Shown here: piece by piece, positions 16,230 to 25,000 of the stretch
Position numbering within the stretch: position 1 is the stretch's first letter
Layout: every line of letters starts with the position of its first letter
Source of the DNA: Carboxylicivirga sp.
GTDB taxonomy: Bacteria; Bacteroidota; Bacteroidia; Bacteroidales; Marinilabiliaceae
Direction: 5' to 3'
Length of the DNA stretch: 48,411 nt
Assembly: GCA_025210475.1 (NCBI GenBank)
Contig: JAOARW010000057.1
Span: forward strand, 1 to 48,411
Notes under the pieces: model-generated
The model's input: only the letters and a program-made list of their open reading frames with translations
What the model was told of the DNA's origin: nothing
Databases searched by the model: none
Position numbers and translations under genes: made by a program

Positions 16230-16356
16230 GGAGGGTGTCCTAAAACGAAGTAGGCTCATCGAGCGCTGTCGAGATACAATTTGATTAATGATGCTTATCA
16301 TCCATTAATTTCTTCGCTCAGTGAACCGATGCTTAAAGTATTTTTGGACACTCTCC
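16230..16356. mobile_element. MITE- or REP-like element with imperfect terminal inverted repeats
   Basis: GGAGGGTGTCC at 16230 and GGACACTCTCC ending at 16356 are inverted copies with one mismatch; flanking A- and T-runs extend the pairing with a gap. The 127-bp interior has no gene, contains a TTAATGATG...CATCCATTAA stem, and a TTCGCTCAGTGAACC sequence of a type often seen in repeats between genes. The ends resemble insertion-sequence ends, but I see no clear target duplication. It may also stop transcription after the sulfatase. The rest of 16219-16464 holds no gene. Confidence 0.45.
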
Positions 16357-16464
16357 TATTCTATTACGTGGTTGAGACATTGACTTATTTATCACCAGAA
16401 CAAGTAATGCATTAGCAATAAAATAAGTAGGTTCCTTTTGTATTAATACATTTCAGATTGGCAT

Positions 16465-16495
16465 AAAAAAATCCTCCTGACGAATCAAGAGGATT
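16465..16495 (-). terminator. Terminator after tRNA-Arg
   Basis: On the minus strand AATCCTC (16495-16489) pairs with GAGGATT (16476-16470) and ends in a run of T. Confidence 0.8.
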
Positions 16496-16496
16496 G

Positions 16497-16568
16497 TGAC
16501 CCCGGCGGGAATCGAACCCACATCATAGGAACCGGAATCCTACATTCTATCCATTGAACTACGAGGCC
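16497..16568 (-). tRNA. tRNA-Arg (anticodon CCG)
   Basis: A 72-nt cloverleaf. The acceptor stem GGCCTCG pairs with CGGGGTC with two G-U pairs, the D arm holds AGTTCAATGGATAGAAT, the anticodon stem TAGGA/TCCTA encloses the loop TTCCGGT with anticodon CCG, and the T arm has GGTTCGATTCC. The CCA end is not encoded (CAA follows). It has its own promoter candidate and terminator. Confidence 0.95.
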
Positions 16569-16578
16569 CTGCGGAGCG

Positions 16579-16609
16579 CAAATTTAGAAAATATTTTGGA
16601 TGCATCAAT
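16579..16609 (-). promoter_or_regulatory. Promoter of tRNA-Arg
   Basis: Minus strand TAAATTTG (16586-16579) matches the -7 consensus; ATTG (16609-16606) lies 19 bases upstream in the -33 position. The tRNA begins about 10 bases downstream of the -7 element. Confidence 0.65.
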
Positions 16610-16658
16610 CGAAACTCGATAAAACAAGCTTCTTTTCTGATGTTTCACTCTTGTGCAT

Positions 16659-16690
16659 AAAAAAAGCTGAAAGAAATCAATCTTCCAGCT
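16659..16690 (-). terminator. Terminator after the first initiator tRNA gene
   Basis: AGCTGGAAGA (16690-16681) pairs with TCTTTCAGCT (16674-16665) with one G-U pair; a run of seven T follows. Confidence 0.85.
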
Positions 16691-16698
16691 TCTCTTTG

Positions 16699-16771
<73 letters not shown>

Positions 16772-16801
16772 ATATATCTTAATTGCGTAAACAATATTTT
16801 C

Positions 16802-16835
16802 AAAAAGAAAGTCGAAAGTATGGTGTCTTTCGACT
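16802..16835 (-). terminator. Terminator-like hairpin between the initiator tRNA copies
   Basis: AGTCGAAAG (16835-16827) pairs perfectly with CTTTCGACT (16818-16810), followed by TTCTTTTTG on the minus strand. It would end or reduce transcription from copy 2 into copy 1. Confidence 0.75.
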
Positions 16836-16838
16836 GAG

Positions 16839-16911
<73 letters not shown>

Positions 16912-16956
16912 ATATATCTTAAACAACTCGTTTGTTATCTTTCTCAATTGCGGATG

Positions 16957-16988
16957 CAAATATAGATGCTTTAATATTCTTATGCAAA
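16957..16988 (-). promoter_or_regulatory. Promoter of the initiator tRNA genes
   Basis: Minus strand TTTG (16988-16985), 20 bases, TATATTTG (16964-16957): an exact match to the Bacteroidota housekeeping promoter, 45 bases before the tRNA 5' end. Confidence 0.8.
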
Positions 16989-17086
16989 TCTTTTTTACAC
17001 CTTCACCCCGACTCCCCCCTACAAACAACAACTAAGACTCAGATAAACAATCGCTAAATCATCAAATAAAAAATGTAATAAAAATT

Positions 17087-17122
17087 AAAAACCGGTTCTA
17101 CTCGTTAGTAAAACCGGTTTTT
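17087..17122. terminator. Symmetrical terminator-like hairpin
   Basis: AAAAACCGGT (17087-17096) pairs perfectly with ACCGGTTTTT (17113-17122) around a 16-nt loop. It would act in both directions. No gene reads into it from the left, so it may belong to an untranslated leader or small RNA. Confidence 0.6.
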
Positions 17123-17143
17123 CAATAACCTAAACCCAAATCT

Positions 17144-17206
17144 ATGAAAAAAATCTACGATGAGATTATTGCAAGCTCCATACCAAAAATCAATTCCATT
17201 TATTAA
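17144..17206 (+). CDS. Possible 20-codon leader peptide or small ORF
   Basis: An ATG 21 bases after the hairpin opens a 20-codon frame, MKKIYDEIIASSIPKINSIY. The preceding ACCTAAACCCAAATCT is the A/C-rich leader often seen before Bacteroidota start codons. It ends 52 bases before the thiL promoter. It could be a leader peptide, the stump of a lost gene, or chance; there is no further evidence for translation. Confidence 0.25.
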   Translation: MKKIYDEIIASSIPKINSIY

Positions 17207-17257
17207 AAGATGACAAAAAGATTTAAAAAAGATATCACAAATAAGATATAGTAATCG

Positions 17258-17288
17258 TTGTGCCACAAGCAATCAATGTGTACTTTTG
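17258..17288 (+). promoter_or_regulatory. Promoter of thiL
   Basis: TTGT (17258-17261), 19 bases, TACTTTTG (17281-17288), 23 bases before the thiL start. Confidence 0.75.
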
Positions 17289-17311
17289 CATGTTATTTAC
17301 AAAAATGAAGT

Positions 17312-18361
17312 ATGAGCGAGGTTAATAAAACAGAGTTGGGGCAATTAGGAGAGTTTGGTTTAATTCGCCACTTAACCGACAATATAAAATTAAAGCACAC
17401 ATCAACACTTAAAGGCGTGGGCGATGATGCTGCTGTATTAGATTTTAATAACAAAAAAACGGTTGTAACCACCGATTTACTTTTAGAGGGTATCCACTTC
17501 GATTTAACTTACACGCCATTAAAGCACCTGGGCTATAAGGCCGTGGTGGTTAATGTAAGCGATGTTTATGCCATGAATGCAACGCCGAAGCAAATCACCG
17601 TTTCGCTGGGTTTAAGTTCTAAAATGTCGGTAGAAGCATTGGATGAATTGTACGAAGGGATCTATGCAGCATGTGACTTTTACAACGTTGATTTGGTTGG
17701 TGGAGACACCACTTCTTCCCTAACCGGGTTAACCATAAGTGTTACGGCTTTGGGCGAAGGCGATGAAGACAAACTTTGTTACCGCAGCGGTGCCAAGCCC
17801 AACGATTTAATATGTGTGTCGGGCGATTTGGGAGCTGCCTACATGGGACTTCAGCTACTTGAACGCGAAAGAAAGATTTATGCAGACAATCCTCAAATGC
17901 AACCCGATCTGAGTGGCTACGATTACATCTTAAGTCGTCAGTTAAAACCAGAGGCCCGCAAAGAAGTTGTTGAGTTGTTAAGCAAAATCGATGTGGTACC
18001 AACTTCCATGATTGATATTTCCGATGGCCTTTCAAGTGAAGTGATGCACATCTGTGCTCAATCAAAAACAGGGTGTCGTTTATATGAGGATAAAATTCCT
18101 ATTGATCCAAGCACCTCAATGATGGCCGAAGAAATGGGGATCAATCCAATTGTTACAGCGCTGAATGGTGGTGAGGATTATGAGTTATTATTCACAATCA
18201 GCCAAAGCGATTACGAAAAGTTTAAAGAGGTAGCTGAGGCTAACATCTATATTGTTGGTCACATTACCGAAGAAAGCAAAGGCAATTACTTGGTAACAAA
18301 TGCCGATCAGGAAGTGGAGTTACAAGCTCAGGGATGGAACCCTATAAAAAACAATGATTAA
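17312..18361 (+). CDS. thiL: Thiamine-monophosphate kinase ThiL
   Basis: A 349-residue cytoplasmic enzyme that phosphorylates thiamine monophosphate to the diphosphate cofactor with ATP. The family motifs are all present: GVGDDAAV at 35-42, TTDLLLEGIHF at 53-63, NVSDVYAMNATP at 81-92, GGDTTSS near 131-137 and DISDGLSSE near 235, followed by NGGEDYELLF. These are the Mg-ATP and substrate residues of the AIR-synthase fold. The start is set by the promoter 23 bases upstream and by family length. It is followed after 76 bases by ruvA on the same strand. No other thiamine gene is in the window. Confidence 0.96.
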   Translation: MSEVNKTELGQLGEFGLIRHLTDNIKLKHTSTLKGVGDDAAVLDFNNKKTVVTTDLLLEGIHFDLTYTPLKHLGYKAVVVNVSDVYAMNATPKQITVSLGLSSKMSVEALDELYEGIYAACDFYNVDLVGGDTTSSLTGLTISVTALGEGDEDKLCYRSGAKPNDLICVSGDLGAAYMGLQLLERERKIYADNPQMQPDLSGYDYILSRQLKPEARKEVVELLSKIDVVPTSMIDISDGLSSEVMHICAQSKTGCRLYEDKIPIDPSTSMMAEEMGINPIVTALNGGEDYELLFTISQSDYEKFKEVAEANIYIVGHITEESKGNYLVTNADQEVELQAQGWNPIKNND

Positions 18362-18363
18362 TT

Positions 18364-18408
18364 ATTGATGATTAGTGGTTAATTAATCATTCATCACTAA
18401 TCATTAAT
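18364..18408. repeat. AT-rich inverted repeat between thiL and ruvA
   Basis: ATTGATGATTAGTG (18364-18377) pairs with CACTAATCATTAAT (18395-18408), 13 of 14 positions, loop 17 nt. It could end thiL transcription but lacks a T-tract and is poor in G-C. Confidence 0.45.
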
Positions 18409-18437
18409 TTCTATCTTTATAGCATAACCTAATTCAA

Positions 18438-19019
18438 ATGTACGATTATATAAGTGGTAAAATTGCCGAATCAAGCCCGGCTCATGTTGTTGTTGATGTA
18501 AATGGCATTGGTTATTTAATACATATTTCACTAAATACCTTTTCCCGCCTCGAAGGTAAACAGGAAGCCCAGCTCTTTATACATGAAAATATACGCGAGG
18601 ATGCTTTTGCCCTGTATGGCTTTGCCGATCCTGCGGAGAGAGATTTATTTCGTCACCTGATCTCCGTATCCGGCATTGGTGCCAACACGGCCCGCATGAT
18701 GCTTTCCTCATTGAGCCCCGAAGAATTAAAAGGCGCCATCTTAACCGATAATGTTAATGTTATAAAAGGCGTTAAAGGCATCGGTGCGAAAACTGCGCAA
18801 AGAGTGATTGTTGATTTAAAAGATAAATTAAGTAAGGAACCAATTGATCAGAAAATTTTTGCTGCGCAAGACAATACAATTCGCGATGAAGCGTTATCTG
18901 CTTTAGTAATGCTGGGCTTTGCCAAAGCGAGTGCGCAAAAGGCCGTTGATAAGGTTCTCAAGCAATCTCCCACAGTTAAAGTGGAAGAACTCATTAAGCA
19001 GGCTCTTAAAATTATGTAA
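18438..19019 (+). CDS. ruvA: Holliday junction branch migration protein RuvA
   Basis: A 193-residue protein with the three RuvA parts: the N-terminal OB fold (MYDYISGKIAESSPAHVVVDVNG...), the two helix-hairpin-helix motifs (SVSGIGANTARMML near 75-88 and GVKGIGAKTAQRVI near 110-125) and the C-terminal domain III that contacts RuvB. It binds the four-way junction and guides the RuvB motor during recombinational repair. RuvB is not adjacent, as is common in this phylum. The next gene, sprA, starts 20 bases downstream, and the ruvA-sprA order is conserved in Bacteroidota. Confidence 0.97.
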   Translation: MYDYISGKIAESSPAHVVVDVNGIGYLIHISLNTFSRLEGKQEAQLFIHENIREDAFALYGFADPAERDLFRHLISVSGIGANTARMMLSSLSPEELKGAILTDNVNVIKGVKGIGAKTAQRVIVDLKDKLSKEPIDQKIFAAQDNTIRDEALSALVMLGFAKASAQKAVDKVLKQSPTVKVEELIKQALKIM

Positions 19020-19039
19020 CAACCGATTACATTGCATCT

Positions 19040-22000
19040 TTGAGAAAAACGCTACTATATATTATTGCCATTTTTGCATTCACCTTTTTTATATCGGCAG
19101 GTGGAGCAACTTCATCGCAGGGTAACAACACAAACCCTGGCAGTATCCAATATCAGCAACCCGATACACTGAAATCAACACAACAAACTAACCTCAGGTA
19201 TAACATTGTTGATAAAAGTGGTAATCCTCATCTTGAAAATGAGGAAGAGCGTGGCGTCGACTTAAGTGATCCTGAAAACCTGGATTACAAAGCCGAGTAC
19301 GATTACAAAACAGGTAATGTTACGATTTACCGGAAGATGGGCAACATGAATGTTCGCCTGCCCTACTCCATGCCCCTGGAGGATTACCTGAACTACGATA
19401 CCCGAAGATCCATAATGTCCTACTGGCGCCAAAAGCAATTGGAAGAATCCAACCAGTACGATGAGAACTCAGCGTTTAACCAAATGTGGAAAAACATTGG
19501 CGGCGAAGCTTTCGAAGGGATTTTTGGCAGTAATGCTATTAATGTGCGTTTGCAGGGAATGGCCGAACTTAAAATTGGCATTCAGCATACCAAGCTGGAT
19601 AATCCAACTTTACAAGAGCGCCTGCGAAAAACAACTACTTTCGACTTTCAGGAAAAGATTCAGATGAACCTGAGTGGTAGCATCGGTGAGAAACTAAAGC
19701 TGGGGGTTAATTACAATACCGAAGCAACTTTCGATTTTGAAAACCAGATGAACCTCGAATACGAAGGTGGTGAAGATGATATTCTTAAAAAAGTAGAGGC
19801 CGGTAATGTAACATTGCCTTTACCGGGAACACTTATCACAGGAAGTCAAAGTCTTTTTGGTGTAAAAACCGAAATGCAGTTTGGTAAACTGACGGTGACA
19901 AGCATCTTCTCGCAGCAAAAAGGAGAAACATCGGTTATGAACATCGAAGGTGGTGCCGAAACACAGGAGTTCGAAATCCATGCCGATCAATACGATCGCA
20001 ACCGCCACTTCTTCCTGAGTAAATACTTTAGAGATCGCTACAACAATGCTTTACAGCGCCTGCCTCTGGTAACTAGTCCTTATAACATTACGCGTGTTGA
20101 AGTATGGGTTACCAATACCCGCAGCGATGTTGATAAATCACGTAATGTGGTTGGTTTTGTAGATTTAGGTGAGAATCGTGATAACACATTAAATCCAAGA
20201 TGGGGAGGTGCCTCGTCATCTGTCTCTCCACGCAACAACGCCAATGAGCTCTACCGGGAGATGAACAGCACATACGCCAATGTGCGCGACATCAACCAGG
20301 TCACTGCTACACTAACTAACGTTATCGCCAATACTATTGAATACGAGAAACTCGAAAATGCACGTAAACTGTCGGAAACAGAATATTCTGTTCATCCTAA
20401 GCTGGGGTATATCTCATTAAATACTTCACTAAATGGAGATGAAGTATTGTGTATTGCCTATGAATACACCAATGGTGGAGAAACATTTATGGTGGGGGAA
20501 TTTACCAACTCGCAAAATGAAGCCGAACAAACGCTTTACCTTAAGTTATTAAAACCAACTAATCTTTCTCCAGGAGATGTTGAGATTGATACTCCTACCG
20601 GGAAAATTACTAAACCCAATACATCTTGGGATTTGATGATGAAAAACATCTACTCCATTAATGCTTACCAGGTTAATCGGGAGGATTTCTTGCTAAACGT
20701 AACTTATACCAACGACAGCACAGGTGGTGATATCAACTATTTTCCAGAAGGTTCTGAAGATGTAATGGGTCAATTATTCATCCGCTTGATGAATCTGGAT
20801 AACCTGAATTCCAATAATGATTACCAGCCCGATGGTATTTTTGACTACGTTGAAGGTTTAACCATACGCCCCGATAATGGTCGTATCATTTTCCCTGAGG
20901 TTGAACCTTTCGGTAGTGATCTGGCCGATAAACTAAAAGACTCAAAATTAATTGACAAGTATGTTTTTCAGTCACTTTATGATGAAACACAAGTCATTGC
21001 CGAACAAGATGCCTCTAAGAACAAATACAAACTGAAAGGTCGTTTTAAATCCAGTTCAGGTTCTGAAATTTCATTAAACGCCATGAACGTACCTCAGGGA
21101 TCGGTGATTGTAACAGCCGGAGGCATCAAATTGGTGGAGAATCAGGATTATACGGTGGATTATACCCTGGGGCGTGTTCGCATCATCAACCAGGGACTGC
21201 TTTCTTCAGGTACACCTATCCAGGTTTCTTTAGAAAACCAATCCTTATTTGCCTTGCAGACTAAAACTCTGATGGGAACGCACCTGAACTATCAGTTCAA
21301 CGACAATTTTAATATTGGCGGTACCTTAATGCACCTGAGGGAGCGACCATTAACACAAAAAGTAAACATCGGAGATGAACCGATTGCCAATACCATCTGG
21401 GGATTAAATACCTCGTTCTATACCGAGTCAATGGGTATCACCGAAATTATTGACAAACTTCCGCTGGTTGAAACCAAGGAAATGTCAAGTGTTACTTTTG
21501 AAGGTGAATTTGCTCAATTAATACCAGGTCACCCCAATGTAATCGACGAATCGGGCACCTCGTACATCGATGACTTTGAGGGCACACGTGTACCCTATGA
21601 CATGCGTAACTGGCTGGCCTGGCAATTAGCCAGCACCCCACAGGGACAAGAAGACATATTTAAAGAAGCTTCCTTAATCGACAATCTTTTCTATGGTGTT
21701 AACCGTGCCCGATTTGCCTGGTACACCATCGATCCTTTATTTTTCAGAAAAGGCAACCGATCACCCGGACATATTAATGCTGACGAAGACCAGCAAAAAA
21801 ACCACTATGTTCGCCAGGTATATGAAACTGAAATATTCCCAAACCGTCAGGCTCCTTATGGCCAGCCACTCAACATGCCGGTTTTAAACATCGCCTATTA
21901 TCCTAACGAACGCGGCCCTTATAACTTTGATGCCGGAACGAGCAGTTCTGAAACGGGTGGTTATGGACACGGTATCAATTCGGATGGTAGTTTAAAAAAT

Positions 22001-25000
22001 CCGGAAGAACGATGGGGAGGTATGATGCGTCAGGTGAATGTACCCGACTTTGAAGCAGCCAACATCGAATACATCGAATTCTGGATGATGGATCCCTATG
22101 TTTACGACAGTGACATGGATGAAAACGATGGTAAAATCTATTTCAACCTAGGTAATGTATCGGAAGATATCTTAAAAGATACACGTAAATCCTTTGAAAA
22201 TGGTCTGCCCGGACCAGGTGAACCCTTTGATGTGGATTCAACCCAATGGGGATACATTCCACGCAGGCAAAACCTGATTAAAGGCTTTAGTAACGATCCG
22301 GCCACTCGACTGGCGCAGGATGTTGGTTTGAACGGTATGAATTCGGCGGCCGAGCAGAATTTCTATCGCAGAGGAAACTATAAGTTTCTCGACATAATTG
22401 ACCAAATGGGAAGTGATTTATCAGAAGAAGCACGCGAATACCTGATGAGTGACCCGGCTTCGGATGATTATTTATACTATTTGGGAGGTGCTCACGATGA
22501 AGGTGAAGCCAGTATTCTTGATCGATACAAAAACTTCAACAGCCCCGAAGGTAATGCACTTCCATCGGAATACGCCGGCGATGACACAAAACAAGCCGGT
22601 AAGCAAGCGCCCGACATGGAGGACATCAACGATGATAATACCCTGAGTGAAAACGAAAGCTATTACCAGTACGAAATCCCCATCTCGAAGAAAACAATGA
22701 GTGTTGAAGCCAACCCATATATCGTTGATAGCCGCCTTGGTGTTGACAATCCAAATGCTGTAGCAGATAATGATGGTGTTAAGACTGACTGGTTTTTATT
22801 CCGAGTGCCCGTAACACAACCGACTAAAACAATCGGTACCATCAGAGATTTACGCAGTATTCGCTTTATGCGTATGTTCCTGAAAGAATTTAAGGACACA
22901 ACCATTCTTCGTTTGGCTACCCTTGATTTGATTAAAGGCGACTGGCGTAAATTTGACGATGCCTTATATAGTAATAGCAGCGCCAATGATGAAACAAGCC
23001 CGACTACATTCGAGGTATCGGTTGTTAACATCGAAGAAAATTCAGAAAAGTCACCGGTCAACTATGTTCTGCCTCCTGGCATCGATCGCGTAATTGATCC
23101 GGCCAATCCGCAGTTACGCGAATTAAATGAACAATCGCTATTGCTTAAAGTAAAAGACTTGGCTGGTGGCGACGCTCGTGCCGTTTATAAAAATGTTAAC
23201 ATCGATATTCGCCAGTATCAAAGGATGAAGATGTTTATTCACGCTGAGGATGTGGATAACTTAGGCCTTCAGGATAATGAAATGATGGCCTTTATCAGGG
23301 TGGGTAGTGATTATAACGACAACTATTACGAATACGAAATACCTCTTAAACTTACCCCTCCCGGAGACTATGAGAATGAAAGTATCGATGATCGCTATAT
23401 CGTTTGGCCCGAAGAAAATGAGATGGATATTCCGCTCGATTTATTCCAGACAGTTAAATTACGTCGGAATGATGAAAAACGTGTAGAAAATTCTGATGTT
23501 AGCTTCACCAAACCTTACGATATGCCTGATCCCAATAATCCAACAAATATGGTATGGGTAAAAGGTAATCCGAACCTGAGTAATATCCGTACCATTACCA
23601 TGGGTGTACGTACCCGTAGCGCTAATCCCGCTGGCAAATCGGTGGAAGTATGGATGAACGAATTGCGTTTAACGGACTTTAACGAAGAAGGTGGTTGGGC
23701 CGCCAATGCACGTATGACCATTAAACTGGCCGATTTGGGTAATGTTTCGGTAGCCGGTAAGAAAAGTACCATTGGATGGGGTAGCATCGATCAAAGTGTA
23801 CAGGAACGTAGTCAGGAAGATTTCCATCAATATGATATCGCAACAAACCTGGAACTGGGCAAACTTTTAGGTCCTGAATCAGCATTGAGTGTTCCTTTCT
23901 ATTTTGGTTACTCTAAATCTGTTGCCAGTCCAAAGTATTATCCGCTCGACCCGGATATACCTTTAGAAGTTGCATTGGATAATGCCGAAAATGAAGCTGC
24001 AAGGGATTCCATAAAAGCCATTTCTCAAAATGTGATCAAGCGGAAGAGTGTTAACTTCACCAACGTTAAACTGATGCCGAAGAAAGATAAGGTGCATTTT
24101 TATAGCCCATCCAATATTTCGGCTACCTACTCATACAACGAAACATCGAAGCATGATATAGACACCGATCACTCAACAGATAAGAGCTACCGTGGTATAC
24201 TGGCCTATAATTACAGTGCCCGGCCTAAGGCTGTTGAACCATTTAAGAAAGCCATAAAGAGTAACTCACTGGCTTTGGTACGTGATTTCAATTTCTATTA
24301 CCTGCCAAATCAGATATCCTATCGCTGGGAGTTCGACCGTCAATACCGCGAGATTCAATTGCGTAACAATACTGGTTCCACAATCAGTCCGGACTTAACG
24401 GTTTCGAAAGACTTTAGCTGGAATCGCTTTTTCGACATGCGGTATAACATCACGAAATCGTTAAAACTGAACTTCAAGGCAATAACCAATGCACGTATTG
24501 ATGAGCCGGAAGGAGCTGTTAATAAAGATTACGACCGCGATGCCTATTACGAATGGCGCGATGAAGTATGGCGCAACATCCAAAGTATGGGCCGTACAAC
24601 AACCTATCAGCACAATTTTGATGTAAGCTACACCATACCTATCAATAAATTCCCGCTCCTTGATTTCACCTCGGCCAACGTTCAATACCGGGGAATGTAT
24701 CAATGGCAGGCACAACCTTTGTTTGAAGACAAATCAACGGCTCCGAATTGGGGTAATACCATTCGTAATTCAAACGTTATACAAGGTAATGCTCAGTTAA
24801 ACATGACAACCTTATACAAGAAGGTGCCTTACCTTAAGGAATTGGATAAAAAATACCGTTCTTCCAGAAACAGAAGAACCAGTACTAAAAAGGATGGAAA
24901 GCGAACGGTTCGTTTTAACAAAGCCAATGTAAAACTGCAAAAGGATACTTCACTGGTTATTAGCCATAAGCTTAAAACAAGCGATATATCAGTACGCATC

